NCBI GenBank assembly: GCA_027009605.1
Contig: JALVCY010000377.1
Coordinates: forward strand, 1-10,714
Source of the DNA: Saprospiraceae bacterium
Lineage (GTDB): Bacteria; Bacteroidota; Bacteroidia; Chitinophagales; Saprospiraceae
Direction of reading: 5' to 3'
Length of the DNA stretch: 10,714 bases
The position numbers and the translations under genes were made by a program. The notes below the pieces were generated by a model. The model did not search any database and was not told the origin of the DNA. It saw nothing but the letters and a program-made list of their open reading frames with translations. The stretch's first letter is position 1. Every line of letters begins with the position of its first letter. This document shows positions 1-7,663 of this stretch, piece by piece.

Positions 1-75
1 TTCAAATGCTGCTAGCGCAGCGTTCAAATTGGCCTTTGGCCGTTCAATTGGCTCTTCGAGCCGTTCAATGGGGGT
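1..75 (-). repeat. TTGAAC-hairpin array downstream of the lipoprotein gene
   Basis: Read on the minus strand, TTGAAC units are each followed by a small hairpin. The stems are GGCTC/GAGCC around GAA (50-62), GGCC/GGCC around AAA (31-41) and GCTGC/GCAGC (8-21). It lies about 75-135 bases downstream of the lipoprotein stop codon, so it could act as a transcript end or 3' stabiliser. It belongs to the same family as the arrays at 4958-5010, 8203-8287 and 8499-8600, which run on the opposite strand. Confidence 0.75.
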
Positions 76-230
76 TTTAGTCAGTTTTGGAGATGGGTTA
101 TTTTTTTCCCGCAAGGTGAATACGTGGCTAAAAGTGGTTACTTATTCTTTGCCTCCTTCCTAGCCATTGTTTCTTTATACTTTTTAACATCCCAAATTAT
201 ATCCCAACGCCTAGCATAATCAGCAAGTCT
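1..230. repeat. Long direct repeat D, copy 1 (3' flank of cassette 1)
   Basis: This block recurs almost unchanged at 6356-6604. It covers the last 30 codons and stop of the lipoprotein gene, the 3' untranslated region and a hairpin array. Homology ends abruptly at 230, inside the gene, where copy 1 continues with the rest of the coding sequence and copy 2 switches to unrelated sequence. Copy 2 has a 19-base hairpin insertion that is absent here. The left limit may lie outside the window. Confidence 0.93.
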
Positions 231-1172
231 TCCCAGCCCCATTTTCGCACGCCTTTCATCAACATGCTCCGGGTCAATTAGCGGTGCAACATACGCTTCC
301 CCCGTTTCTTTATCAGTATATATTTGACTTCCGTAGATTTGTTTCTTCCCTTGCCGCAAGGCCACCCGATCTTCTAAAAGAGCCAAATTACTGGGCCTAG
401 CATTTCCTTTTTGAACCGCTTCTCTCATCATTGGCAAATATTTCTCTTGAGTCCCTAAATCCGCGTGCTGTATTACTAAAAATAGCGTCAAATTCCCCTT
501 CTTTCCAACAGCAGCTGGTCCTAACCAACCTTTTGTGTCTAGGATTGATCGAACTTCAATTAAATTTAGAGAATCCTTTTCGTTTATGATTTTCCATTGG
601 GCACGGACTTCTTTAGACTCTATCCCATATTTTTCCTGAATTCCGGGTAACTGTTTTCTATATTTTTGATCTTCTGTAAATATTTTTTCAAGCTTTGCAG
701 CCAAAGGCTTATCTGAATATTTTGGTTCGTTTTTTTTATTCCATTTTACAATCTCAACAATCTCATCCCACCTTTTGTCTTTGTGTAAAAATTCCAAATC
801 TGGATCAGTCGTAAGACGCTTTAAGTTACTATATCTACTAACATTCCCTAATCTAAATAAATGACTAAAGGCCTCATCGCTATTTCCTGCTAATGAATTT
901 GCGCAAGCGGCCTTATACCTGTCATCATCAGCCACATCTCCGCCCATTGCGTCAAACCCTTCTTGAAACTTTTTTGCGGCAGAAGAATAGTCCTTTTGTT
1001 CATAAAGCGCCAAGGCTTCTTTTATTAAGATTGCATATTTTCCCTTGTCAACCTTTACAGATGATTCCGCTACTTTTTCAGTCCTACTTGTCTGAGTAAC
1101 ACTTCGTTTTTGCGTTTTACAAGCAGTCCAAAATACAATTGCTAATAAAAAGAGTATGATTTTTTTCATCAT
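138..1172 (-). CDS. Lipoprotein with TPR-like and DUF6624-like regions
   Basis: A 344-residue predicted lipoprotein. A short hydrophobic signal ends in a lipobox-like WTAC with Cys18, so the mature protein is probably anchored to the outer membrane. Residues about 43-140 look like degenerate TPR helices, with a closing DPDLEFLHKDKRWDEI motif typical of the end of Bacteroidota TPR proteins. Residues about 190-285 carry the pattern I associate with DUF6624: KGWLGP (214-219), QHAD (235-238), a DR pair (268-269) and YGSQ (280-283). DUF6624 has no established activity that I know of. Two ATG codons are adjacent at the start; the outer one is taken here. The gene lies 46 bases downstream of the S9 peptidase gene on the same strand, and I see no promoter in the gap, so the two are probably one operon. 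Its last 30 codons are duplicated at 6512-6604. Functional assignment is by family pattern only. Confidence 0.88.
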   Translation of the reverse strand: MMKKIILFLLAIVFWTACKTQKRSVTQTSRTEKVAESSVKVDKGKYAILIKEALALYEQKDYSSAAKKFQEGFDAMGGDVADDDRYKAACANSLAGNSDEAFSHLFRLGNVSRYSNLKRLTTDPDLEFLHKDKRWDEIVEIVKWNKKNEPKYSDKPLAAKLEKIFTEDQKYRKQLPGIQEKYGIESKEVRAQWKIINEKDSLNLIEVRSILDTKGWLGPAAVGKKGNLTLFLVIQHADLGTQEKYLPMMREAVQKGNARPSNLALLEDRVALRQGKKQIYGSQIYTDKETGEAYVAPLIDPEHVDERRAKMGLGRLADYARRWDIIWDVKKYKETMARKEAKNK

Positions 1173-1218
1173 TTTGATTTTGTTTTTTTATCAATGATTC
1201 GGTAAAGAAAATATTTGT

Positions 1219-4200
1219 TTAGCCCAAAATACTTTCAATAAAAAAGTAAAGATACATCATTTCCTTCATTCTTTGTTGATATGGAATTAAGCCTGGGTGT
1301 TGACCATTGCTTGTGAATGATAAGATTTCGGAGATGCCTGTATTATTTTCCCTGTACCTAGCCACACTTTTTATCACTTGCCAATAGGGCGTACTCCTAT
1401 CCTTAAGACCGGACAAAAAGATCATAGGGGGATATTCTTGTTTCTTAATATTTTGATAGGGAGAATAGGAATGCATATAAGCTAGCTCGTTTTCTAAATT
1501 AGGATTTCCCCATTCGCAATACTCTGTTGTTGTCAAATATAATTTATCATTCGACATTGTATTAATAACATCCAAATATGGATAATCAAAAATAGCCGCT
1601 ACAAAAAGTTCCGGGCTTTCATTTATTGCTCCACCAACAACCACCCCCCCTGCACTTTGACCATAAGCCACGATTTTATCCGTCTGATATTTCTTTTTCT
1701 GTTTAAGATATTTTGCGCAAGCTAAATAATCAGAAATAGAATTTTTCTTTTGCATGCCCTTTCCTGCTTGATACCATTGTGTACCTTTCGCCCTGCTTCC
1801 TCTAACATGAGCGACTGCTATAACGTACCCATTATCCATCAATGTTTTTAAAAATTCATCATAACCCGCTTCCATAAAAGCACCATAAGCACCGTAAACT
1901 CTCAACAGAATACCTTTGACGGCTAAATTCTTTTTTGCACTTCGAGTAAGCGTAAGCGGAATCAACTGCCCATCTTCTGCTTCAACTTCAAGCGTTTCAG
2001 AGATATATTTTTGCTTTACTTTTTCATGCTCATCAAAACACAAATATGGCTTAAAAGATAGTGATTGATTTACTGAATTAAACATGTATTCCCGTCCGGG
2101 AATATTAGGCGATTCATAATAAAAATCAGGGAGACTGTCTCTTTCTAAATGAGCATCTTCAAACATTAAGGCATGATGCTTTTCAGGAAGGGAAAGTTCT
2201 TTACGAGATTTATCATCGACCGAGTAGGCATAAACCTTTGTTTTTCCTCCTTTAATAATTTTAACCAAATCAGAACCGTCCTTTCGGAAAAAATTATCAA
2301 AATATTCTCCGTCTCTTGGCTGTAAAATAACTTCCCAATCCATATTCCCATTTTTTTCCTTTCGGAAAATCATTTTTTTTTCGCCATTTTTACTCCCCAA
2401 AACATACCAATAAGTACTATCTTCTCTTACCCAATCCCCCACTAGCTCTCCATATCCAGTGAGTTGTGTAACGTAAAGACTATCTGCATCAGGCAAGTAA
2501 TAAAACGAGTTGTCACATGAATTTCTAATATTAATAATAGTCGAATTCAAAGCCGTATTATAGCGCTCTATCTCATACGTATTATTTATCGGTTGTAGTA
2601 ACATGCGGTTCTCCTTCAATGGTATATTAAACACAAACAGACCGTCCGTCCTTCCTGTCGCATCCAAAGTAACATAACATAAATTATCATTATTTTTCCA
2701 AAAAATTTGCTCATAAGTATTACTTAAAGAATCAACATATAAACCCGTCGTTAAATCCTTGATATAAAGCATTTGATTATCATTATATTCAAACACCATA
2801 GCTATTTGGTTTTTAGATGGACTTAAACTAAAATATTTCAATGTTGATTTTCCAGCATTTAATTCTGCAAAATCCACAACAATTTTGCTAAATACGTCCG
2901 AAGAATCGTATTCCATTAAGCCGAATTCTCCAGTAGGGGCATAACTTACGTTCACACTAGGCACTCCTGATATTGAGTTATTATTACACCTTTTTGTACC
3001 ATGGGTAATTGCATAATAAATCTTATAAAACTTAGACTGATAAGGTCTAAAGAAGTTTTCAAAATAGTCATTCTCTTGGGCAATATAGTCTTGTGTCCGC
3101 ACATCATGCGAATCTTCCAACCATCTATAGGCATCAACCATCCTTTGATTATTTAAGGTAACGGTATCATAATCTTCCTGCGGGTTGGGCGGTTGTAAAT
3201 CTTTTTTATAAAATCTATTCTCAAACTGCTTTTCCAGCTTCCTATTTTTTTCCAATTGGTCTATTTCACTGTTTGTCAGGGACTTATAACTATCCCCTTT
3301 CTCATACTCTGCCCATATCTCACTATTATAACCAGTTGGAAAATCTCTTAAGTTAGCATATTGAATATCCTTCAACAAAGTGGGATCTGATTTATCAAAA
3401 TGCTGTACAGAATCCAATTTCACATTATTAACAATTAATTCACGAGTACATTTGTACCTATGGGGAATCACCAAACACCGTCCTTTTGTATCCCTAGAAG
3501 GCATCAGCACTTGTTCCGTAAGAATGCGCTTTACAACCATTTTTTTCCCAATTCTTTCATAGTCAATTTCCAAGTCATTCACATCCGGAAACTGCCTACA
3601 ACGTTCCTTATTTTTGTAGATTCCCAATTTGGTATTCTTTGCAAAACGTGCAGTTAACCGCACAATGGAAAAGTCTTCAATATCTACAAAAATTGTCCCT
3701 TCATAAACAGCATATTTCATCTTTCTATTCCATGGCTGATATACAAGTTCGGGTGCTTTAGGAAAATAATTTATAGTGTAGCAAATACGATCGCCAATAT
3801 ACACAGCACCCGTCTTTTTAAAGACATACTTCTTGCGTAGTCTTCTATCCAAAATATCTGAAAGGTATTTAACTTTATCCAAGGCAGTCATTGCTAATGG
3901 CCCACCATTAGGACTAGGAATACGCCCTTCTCCTTGATAATCACTAATTCGGCAGACGATTATTTTTGCTTCATCCTTCGTTGTGTTATAATATTTAAAA
4001 TATTGGGGTAATCCAAAATAAAGACTACCTCCAGAATGTCGAAAATAATAGCTATCCCCATAATATTTACGAAAAGACTTTCTTACATACCTTTTCTGTG
4101 GATAACCCGTATAATAAAGCTTTACAATCGCTTCTTGTAATAGGACACAGGTATCATTTTGATAAATCAATTCTCGATAGAAAGCGTCTAAATTTATTGG

Positions 4201-4608
4201 CTTCTTGTAGTAGTTATTTTTTATCTTCTTTCTGGCTTTTTTGATGATTTCTATTGCACTGATTTTTGACAATTTACCCCGAATATCGACTTCCTGAATT
4301 TGAATAAAATCAGGTTTCAAATGCACATCAAAGTGAGTCTTTTTAAACAAGTCCACGTAAATAGAAGTATCCCGATACCCAACAAAAGAACATCTCAATG
4401 AATCTTTATAAAAATAACTAGCAGATAAGTTGAGTTGAGCAATTCCCGAAGCATCTACGATACTGCCTATATTGTTTTTTTGTAGATATACATTTGCAAA
4501 AGGTAAAATATCCCCAGAATCTTCATCCGTTACCTGAACGAATATTTCTCTTTGAGCAAAGGTATGGTATGAAAGTAAAACAAATAAAAAGAGTAGCAGA
4601 TTCTTCAT
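1219..4608 (-). CDS. Secreted fusion: carboxypeptidase-regulatory-like N-terminus + S9A prolyl oligopeptidase-family peptidase
   Basis: The start is the ATG at 4606-4608; an in-frame TTG two codons upstream is possible but less likely. The protein has 1129 residues. Residues 1-19 form a signal peptide ending FAQ. Residues about 20-108 resemble a CarboxypepD_reg-like beta domain, and 110-450 resemble the long tail of Bacteroidota 'carboxypeptidase-like regulatory' proteins. From about residue 472 a complete S9A peptidase follows. Its entry motif includes YRWLEDSHDVRTQDYI, a propeller-like middle comes next, and the hydrolase domain has nucleophile Ser985 in GQSAGG, Asp1070 in GLKDRSTPYWQ and His1104 in GQHPG. 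The Ser-Asp and Asp-His spacings (85 and 34) match oligopeptidase B-type enzymes, so it probably cleaves short peptides outside the cytoplasm. S9A enzymes usually stand alone at roughly 690 residues, so the 470-residue N-terminal addition is unusual. The reading frame is continuous, with no sign of a frameshift. It is first in a probable operon with the DUF6624 lipoprotein and is transcribed from the promoter at 4673-4703. Confidence 0.9.
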   Translation of the reverse strand: MKNLLLFLFVLLSYHTFAQREIFVQVTDEDSGDILPFANVYLQKNNIGSIVDASGIAQLNLSASYFYKDSLRCSFVGYRDTSIYVDLFKKTHFDVHLKPDFIQIQEVDIRGKLSKISAIEIIKKARKKIKNNYYKKPINLDAFYRELIYQNDTCVLLQEAIVKLYYTGYPQKRYVRKSFRKYYGDSYYFRHSGGSLYFGLPQYFKYYNTTKDEAKIIVCRISDYQGEGRIPSPNGGPLAMTALDKVKYLSDILDRRLRKKYVFKKTGAVYIGDRICYTINYFPKAPELVYQPWNRKMKYAVYEGTIFVDIEDFSIVRLTARFAKNTKLGIYKNKERCRQFPDVNDLEIDYERIGKKMVVKRILTEQVLMPSRDTKGRCLVIPHRYKCTRELIVNNVKLDSVQHFDKSDPTLLKDIQYANLRDFPTGYNSEIWAEYEKGDSYKSLTNSEIDQLEKNRKLEKQFENRFYKKDLQPPNPQEDYDTVTLNNQRMVDAYRWLEDSHDVRTQDYIAQENDYFENFFRPYQSKFYKIYYAITHGTKRCNNNSISGVPSVNVSYAPTGEFGLMEYDSSDVFSKIVVDFAELNAGKSTLKYFSLSPSKNQIAMVFEYNDNQMLYIKDLTTGLYVDSLSNTYEQIFWKNNDNLCYVTLDATGRTDGLFVFNIPLKENRMLLQPINNTYEIERYNTALNSTIINIRNSCDNSFYYLPDADSLYVTQLTGYGELVGDWVREDSTYWYVLGSKNGEKKMIFRKEKNGNMDWEVILQPRDGEYFDNFFRKDGSDLVKIIKGGKTKVYAYSVDDKSRKELSLPEKHHALMFEDAHLERDSLPDFYYESPNIPGREYMFNSVNQSLSFKPYLCFDEHEKVKQKYISETLEVEAEDGQLIPLTLTRSAKKNLAVKGILLRVYGAYGAFMEAGYDEFLKTLMDNGYVIAVAHVRGSRAKGTQWYQAGKGMQKKNSISDYLACAKYLKQKKKYQTDKIVAYGQSAGGVVVGGAINESPELFVAAIFDYPYLDVINTMSNDKLYLTTTEYCEWGNPNLENELAYMHSYSPYQNIKKQEYPPMIFLSGLKDRSTPYWQVIKSVARYRENNTGISEILSFTSNGQHPGLIPYQQRMKEMMYLYFFIESILG

Positions 4609-4672
4609 GACCAAATAAGGGTATGGTATTATTCAACTTTTATTAGCATCATTTTAACTAGCGATTATTGAA

Positions 4673-4703
4673 CAAAGGTAAAACAACATTCCAATCCAAC
4701 AAA
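4673..4703 (-). promoter_or_regulatory. Bacteroidota-type promoter of the S9 peptidase operon
   Basis: On the minus strand TTTG (4703-4700) is followed after exactly 19 bases by TACCTTTG (4680-4673), matching the Bacteroidota -33/-7 pattern. Transcription would start near 4667, giving a leader of about 55-60 bases before the ATG at 4608. The -7 box is conserved in the second copy at 7935-7942. Confidence 0.65.
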
Positions 4704-4770
4704 CATCTTACGCCAAAAAAATAAAAATATTTTATGGCAAAATGCTTTTAACACGTACCAATGTATAATA

Positions 4771-4931
4771 TAACGGTGTAACGGTATAACGGTATAACGG
4801 TGTAACGGGAAGGCGGCCAAGAAATCCGTTAAAGGTCAAAGGTGAATTAAAGGTCAAAGGTGAAGGGTCAAAGGTGAAAGGTAGGCAGGAAATTAACGGT
4901 GTAACGGTTTAACGGTATAACGGTATAACGG
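4771..4931 (+). repeat. Tandem 8-mer (TAACGGTR) and 7-mer (AAAGGTS) tracts, copy A
   Basis: Two runs of the 8-mer TAACGGTG/TAACGGTA lie at 4771-4809 and 4894-4931, each ending in TAACGGG. Between them, about 4830-4887, is a run built from AAAGGTC and AAAGGTG. The second 8-mer run has four full units plus the terminal one, against two plus the terminal one in the matching place at 8157-8178. These are short tandemly repeated elements with no coding sense. Confidence 0.9.
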
Positions 4932-4957
4932 GTAGGCAGCCAGGAGCTCTTTCCACT

Positions 4958-5010
4958 TGATCGTCCGAAGGACATTGAACGCCCGAAGAACAAATTGAAC
5001 GCCGAAGGCA
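4958..5010 (+). repeat. TTGAAC-hairpin array, copy A
   Basis: Three plus-strand units are present. Their hairpins are GTCC-GAA-GGAC (4963-4973), GCCC-GAA with its right arm decayed to GAAC (4981-4991), and GCC-GAA-GGC (5001-5009). The first unit reads TTGATC rather than TTGAAC. Copies B and C keep the perfect forms, so this copy appears to be eroding. Confidence 0.8.
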
Positions 5011-5080
5011 ATTGATTTCCACAAGGCTTTTTTTCTTAACAACTAGTATTCCCGTTTCTCAGATGGCAAGAAATACCTAA

Positions 5081-5134
5081 ATGACTTAATTTAGCTAAAT
5101 TCAGTCAATAAAATGTCCTAATTTGGCTAAATAC
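5081..5134. promoter_or_regulatory. Paired operator-like repeats upstream of the ATPase gene
   Basis: Two 22-base repeats, 5081-5102 and 5113-5134, share 18 of 22 bases (core TAATTTRGCTAAAT) and begin 32 bases apart, close to three helical turns. The first contains the perfect 14-base palindrome AATTTAGCTAAATT (5088-5101). The second ends two bases before the putative -33 element. This is the layout expected of a dimeric regulator binding two sites on one face of the DNA. The regulator is unknown. Confidence 0.6.
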
Positions 5135-5136
5135 GG

Positions 5137-5167
5137 TTGTAAAGGAAGAAAAAATTGCTTATTTTTG
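5137..5167 (+). promoter_or_regulatory. Bacteroidota-type promoter of the ATPase gene
   Basis: TTG (5137-5139), a 20-base spacer and TATTTTTG (5160-5167) fit the TTG / TAnnTTTG consensus. The start of transcription would be near 5173, leaving a leader of only about 20 bases before the ATG at 5193. Confidence 0.6.
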
Positions 5168-5192
5168 TGTTTTACCGTTAGAATTAGCGCTT

Positions 5193-6335
5193 ATGAAATA
5201 CATCCAACGAGCCATATCAAACCAACTGAGTGAAAAGGTCATGCCCAATAAGGTACTATTTATTATTGGCGCAAGACGAGTCGGCAAAACAGAATTATTA
5301 AAAAAGTATATAGCCGAGATTCCACGCAATGACTATATTTTTTTGCGTGGAGACGACTATAATGATGTTCTCCTATTAAGAGAGCGCTCCGTTACAAACT
5401 ACAAACAGTTATTAGGCAAATGCAAACTGCTCATTATTGATGAAGCACAAGAGATTCCGGAGATTGGGAAAAAATTAAAATTGATAGTAGATGCTATTCC
5501 GGGAGTCAAGGTTATTGTCACCGGTTCATCTGCGTTTTCTCTTTCCGGAGACGTTGGCGAACCATTGGTAGGGCGAAAAAATACTTTATTTTTATACCCT
5601 TTGGCACAAATGGAATTTTCTAAAGAAGAAACATTCAAAGAAACAAAAGAAAAATTGGAACAAAGACTAATCTTAGGCTCCTATCCCGAACTCGAACAAT
5701 ATGAGCTTTTTACCGACAAAGCAACCTACTTAAAAGAAATTTTAAATGCCTACCTTTTGAAAGACATTTTGGCTTTTGAAGGAGTAAAAAAATCTGAAAA
5801 AATATTAGATTTACTCAGGCTGATAGCCTTTCAAGTCGGTAGTGAAGTTTCCATACAAGAACTTAGCAACCAACTTGGTATTGCCAAAAACACAGTAGAA
5901 CGCTATCTGGATTTATTGACTAAGGTATTTGTCATTTTTAAGGTCAGGGGTTTTAGCCGTAACCTTAGAAAGGAAATAACTAAAAATTCAAAATGGTATT
6001 TCTATGACAACGGTATTCGTAATATTATCATCAACAACCTGAACCCCATTGCATTAAGAAATGACATTGGAGCTCTATGGGAAAATTACTTACTAAGTGA
6101 ACGAATTAAATATCAAAGTTACAATAGACTGCTAGTTTCAAATTACTTTTGGAGAACCTATGACCAACAAGAAATTGATTGGATCGAAGACCGAGACGGC
6201 ATGCTTCATGCTTATGAAATCAAATGGAATCCAAAGCAAAAAGCCAAAATTCCGGTGGCTTGGAAAAAGGCTTATAAAAATGCTACTTTTAGCGTACTTA
6301 ACCGGGAGCACTATCTGGATTTTATTGGGGGCTAG
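5193..6335 (+). CDS. AAA_14-type ATPase with DUF4143 / nuclease-fold C-terminus
   Basis: A 380-residue protein, the normal length for this widespread bacterial family. It has Walker A GARRVGKT (26-33), Walker B LLIIDEAQ (79-86) and a sensor-like VTGSSAF (109-115). These are followed by a winged-helix-like stretch (about 205-255, including NQLGIAKNTVERYLDLL) and a C-terminal region with FWRTYDQQEIDWI and EIKW. The residues Asp329, Glu342 and Lys344 resemble a PD-(D/E)XK nuclease core, as in many DUF4143 proteins. The physiological role of the family is not established; members are often multicopy in Bacteroidota. The gene is the only plus-strand gene here. It sits between the two cassettes, has its own promoter and operator-like repeats, and ends 20 bases before repeat D copy 2. 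The cytoplasmic location is inferred from the lack of a signal peptide. Confidence 0.92.
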   Translation: MKYIQRAISNQLSEKVMPNKVLFIIGARRVGKTELLKKYIAEIPRNDYIFLRGDDYNDVLLLRERSVTNYKQLLGKCKLLIIDEAQEIPEIGKKLKLIVDAIPGVKVIVTGSSAFSLSGDVGEPLVGRKNTLFLYPLAQMEFSKEETFKETKEKLEQRLILGSYPELEQYELFTDKATYLKEILNAYLLKDILAFEGVKKSEKILDLLRLIAFQVGSEVSIQELSNQLGIAKNTVERYLDLLTKVFVIFKVRGFSRNLRKEITKNSKWYFYDNGIRNIIINNLNPIALRNDIGALWENYLLSERIKYQSYNRLLVSNYFWRTYDQQEIDWIEDRDGMLHAYEIKWNPKQKAKIPVAWKKAYKNATFSVLNREHYLDFIGG

Positions 6336-6355
6336 ATTTTTTTTGCTCTTTTTTG

Positions 6356-6604
6356 TTCAAATGCTGCTAGCGCAGCGTTCAAATTGGCCTTTGGCCGCCT
6401 GCCAGCTGCAAGCAGGTTCAATTGGCTCTTCGTGCTGTTCAAATGGGTTTTTAGTCAGTTTTGGAGATGGGTTATTTTTTTCCCGCAAGGTGAATACGTG
6501 GCTAAAAGTGGTTACTTATTCTTTGCCTCCATCCTAGCCATTCTTTCTTTATGCTTTTTAACATCCCAAATTATATCCCAACGCCTAGCATAATCAGCAA
6601 GTCT
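6356..6604. repeat. Long direct repeat D, copy 2 (3' flank of cassette 2)
   Basis: Near-identical to 1-230. It differs by scattered substitutions and one 19-base insertion at about 6397-6415, which forms a hairpin with CCTGC/GCAGG arms. The hairpin array at 6356-6445 lies between two convergent genes. One stem has decayed here: the GAGCC arm seen in copy 1 reads GTGCT. Homology stops at 6604. Confidence 0.93.
6512..6604 (-). pseudogene. Orphan 3' end of a DUF6624 lipoprotein gene
   Basis: These 30 codons plus TAA encode a tail starting RLADYARRWDIIWDVKK, which matches residues 315-344 of the lipoprotein at 138-1172 with a few substitutions (for example KHKERMARM in place of KYKETMARK). Nothing upstream matches that protein. 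The frame stays open upstream through 6605-6640 and is in register with the stop codon of the neighbouring DUF6624 gene at 6641-6643. It is a recombination scar left when the body of the gene was lost or replaced. Confidence 0.85.
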
Positions 6605-6640
6605 GTACTCACAGTCCCTACAATATTGCCGAATACATCT

Positions 6641-7561
6641 TTAGTTTTTCGCATTTCTGTCTTTTTTAGCTCGGTAATAATCATTAACCCTCTTTAATGA
6701 TTGTTCAAGTGGTGGAAAGATAAAGTAATCTCTTAAATAACCAACCGTATCTCTTCCAAAAGCTAACTTCTTTGGAACATAAACTCCGTCTTTCATCTCA
6801 ATCTGCGTCCCAAACAATTGCTCACCGGTCTTTGCCAACAACCAACGATCATACAGCATTGCAAAATTCCGAGAGTTAATATTTTTATTTTTCAATGCTT
6901 CAAACATCAACACCAAGCACTCTTCTTGGAAAGATAAATTCCTGTCTGCGTGTACTGCGATTAACCCAGCAATACGACTCCCTTTTTTCCCTACTTCTGA
7001 TATTCCCGGCCAACCACCTACAGAAATTATTATTTTTTCTAACGCAAGCTGGTTCAAAGAATCTCGACGCTTCTGCCCTTCCCATTCTTCCCTTGTAGGC
7101 TTCACCGAATAATATCCACGGCACTCCTGATCTTTAGATTTTAAAGATAATAAAACCATTCGCAAAGAATCGTATTGCACAGTATTTCTATTCGATGATT
7201 GTAAATAATCAAACTCAATACTCTTATGATAGTGCATTACAAATGTATCCTTATATATCAATAAAGAATCACGGTATATCAACCCATCTAAAATGGCTTT
7301 ATTTAGATAAAAAATCACAGAATCATCCTGTCCTCTTGCATCAAAACAACGTGCGATGCGATATGCGTCATTTGGCACATCGAACCACCCCCACAAATAA
7401 TTCATAGAAAAAGACGTATCCCTTTTTCCACAGGGAAAAGTATCAATTTGTCTATTTACGTAGCTAACAATTTCCTGCGGTTCAACTTGTCCAAGCATAT
7501 CAAATGCAAGGAAAGCTACCAGCAACGCACTACAAATAATTCTGAATATTGCCGTTTTCAT
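6641..7561 (-). CDS. Secreted DUF6624-like protein
   Basis: A 306-residue protein with a hydrophobic N-terminal signal (residues about 5-24) that lacks a lipobox, so it is probably exported to the periplasm or beyond. The C-terminal third shows the same pattern as the lipoprotein at 138-1172: GGWPG (182-186), GKKGS (191-195), VHAD (203-206), a DR pair (238-239) and FGTQ (250-253). The first 180 residues are unlike that protein, so the two are distant paralogues sharing only the DUF6624-type region. It ends with a lysine-rich tail. The gene lies downstream of the maturase fragment and upstream of the orphan DUF6624 tail, inside cassette 2. I see no convincing promoter in 7562-7663. Activity unknown. 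Confidence 0.87.
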   Translation of the reverse strand: MKTAIFRIICSALLVAFLAFDMLGQVEPQEIVSYVNRQIDTFPCGKRDTSFSMNYLWGWFDVPNDAYRIARCFDARGQDDSVIFYLNKAILDGLIYRDSLLIYKDTFVMHYHKSIEFDYLQSSNRNTVQYDSLRMVLLSLKSKDQECRGYYSVKPTREEWEGQKRRDSLNQLALEKIIISVGGWPGISEVGKKGSRIAGLIAVHADRNLSFQEECLVLMFEALKNKNINSRNFAMLYDRWLLAKTGEQLFGTQIEMKDGVYVPKKLAFGRDTVGYLRDYFIFPPLEQSLKRVNDYYRAKKDRNAKN

Positions 7562-7608
7562 CGATAATAATTTTTTATTAAAAAAACGTTAAACTGCTTT
7601 GCTTCGAC

Positions 7609-7637
7609 AAAAAAAAGGCGGGGCAACCCTAAACCTT
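7609..7637 (-). terminator. Possible intrinsic terminator after the maturase fragment
   Basis: On the minus strand an outer AAGG/CCTT stem encloses an inner GGG-TTG-CCC stem, and a run of T residues follows directly. The stem is short and interrupted, so strength is doubtful. If real, it would separate the maturase fragment from the DUF6624 gene. Confidence 0.35.
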
Positions 7638-7663
7638 CCTTGGGTGCTAACAAACTCCTTGAA

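Larger units (their letters stand above)
4641..5010. repeat. Long direct repeat U, copy A (5' flank of cassette 1)
   Basis: This 370-base block recurs in the same orientation at 7903-8256. In order along the plus strand it contains the leader and promoter of the minus-strand peptidase gene, a TAACGGTR 8-mer tract, an AAAGGTS 7-mer tract, a second 8-mer tract, a conserved GGCAGCCAGGAGCTCTTTCC spacer and a TTGAAC-hairpin array. Apart from 16 bases (two 8-mer units) the copies align without gaps. The stretch 4641-5192 holds no gene. Confidence 0.95.

Noticed and set aside
1173..1218. Separate promoter for the DUF6624 lipoprotein gene
   Set aside because: No TAnnTTTG-like box with a spaced TTG is present on the minus strand in the 46-base gap, so cotranscription with the peptidase gene is simpler.
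4606..4614. TTG start codon two codons upstream of the S9 peptidase ATG
   Set aside because: The ATG at 4606-4608 gives a cleaner signal peptide (MKNLLLFLF) and is a stronger start codon.
4771..5010. CRISPR array
   Set aside because: The repeats are 7-8 or 17-20 bases long, contiguous and without unique spacers of constant length, and there are no cas genes.
5193..6335. ATPase as transposase or recombinase that moves the cassettes
   Set aside because: The motifs are those of AAA_14/DUF4143 proteins, not of a transposase or integrase. Its position between cassettes alone does not support that role.
6160..6593. Plus-strand frames of 125 and 69 codons overlapping the ATPase 3' end and repeat D
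   Set aside because: The first is a shadow of the ATPase frame running into the hairpin array. The second reads repeat D antisense to the orphan DUF6624 tail. Neither has a plausible start or family.
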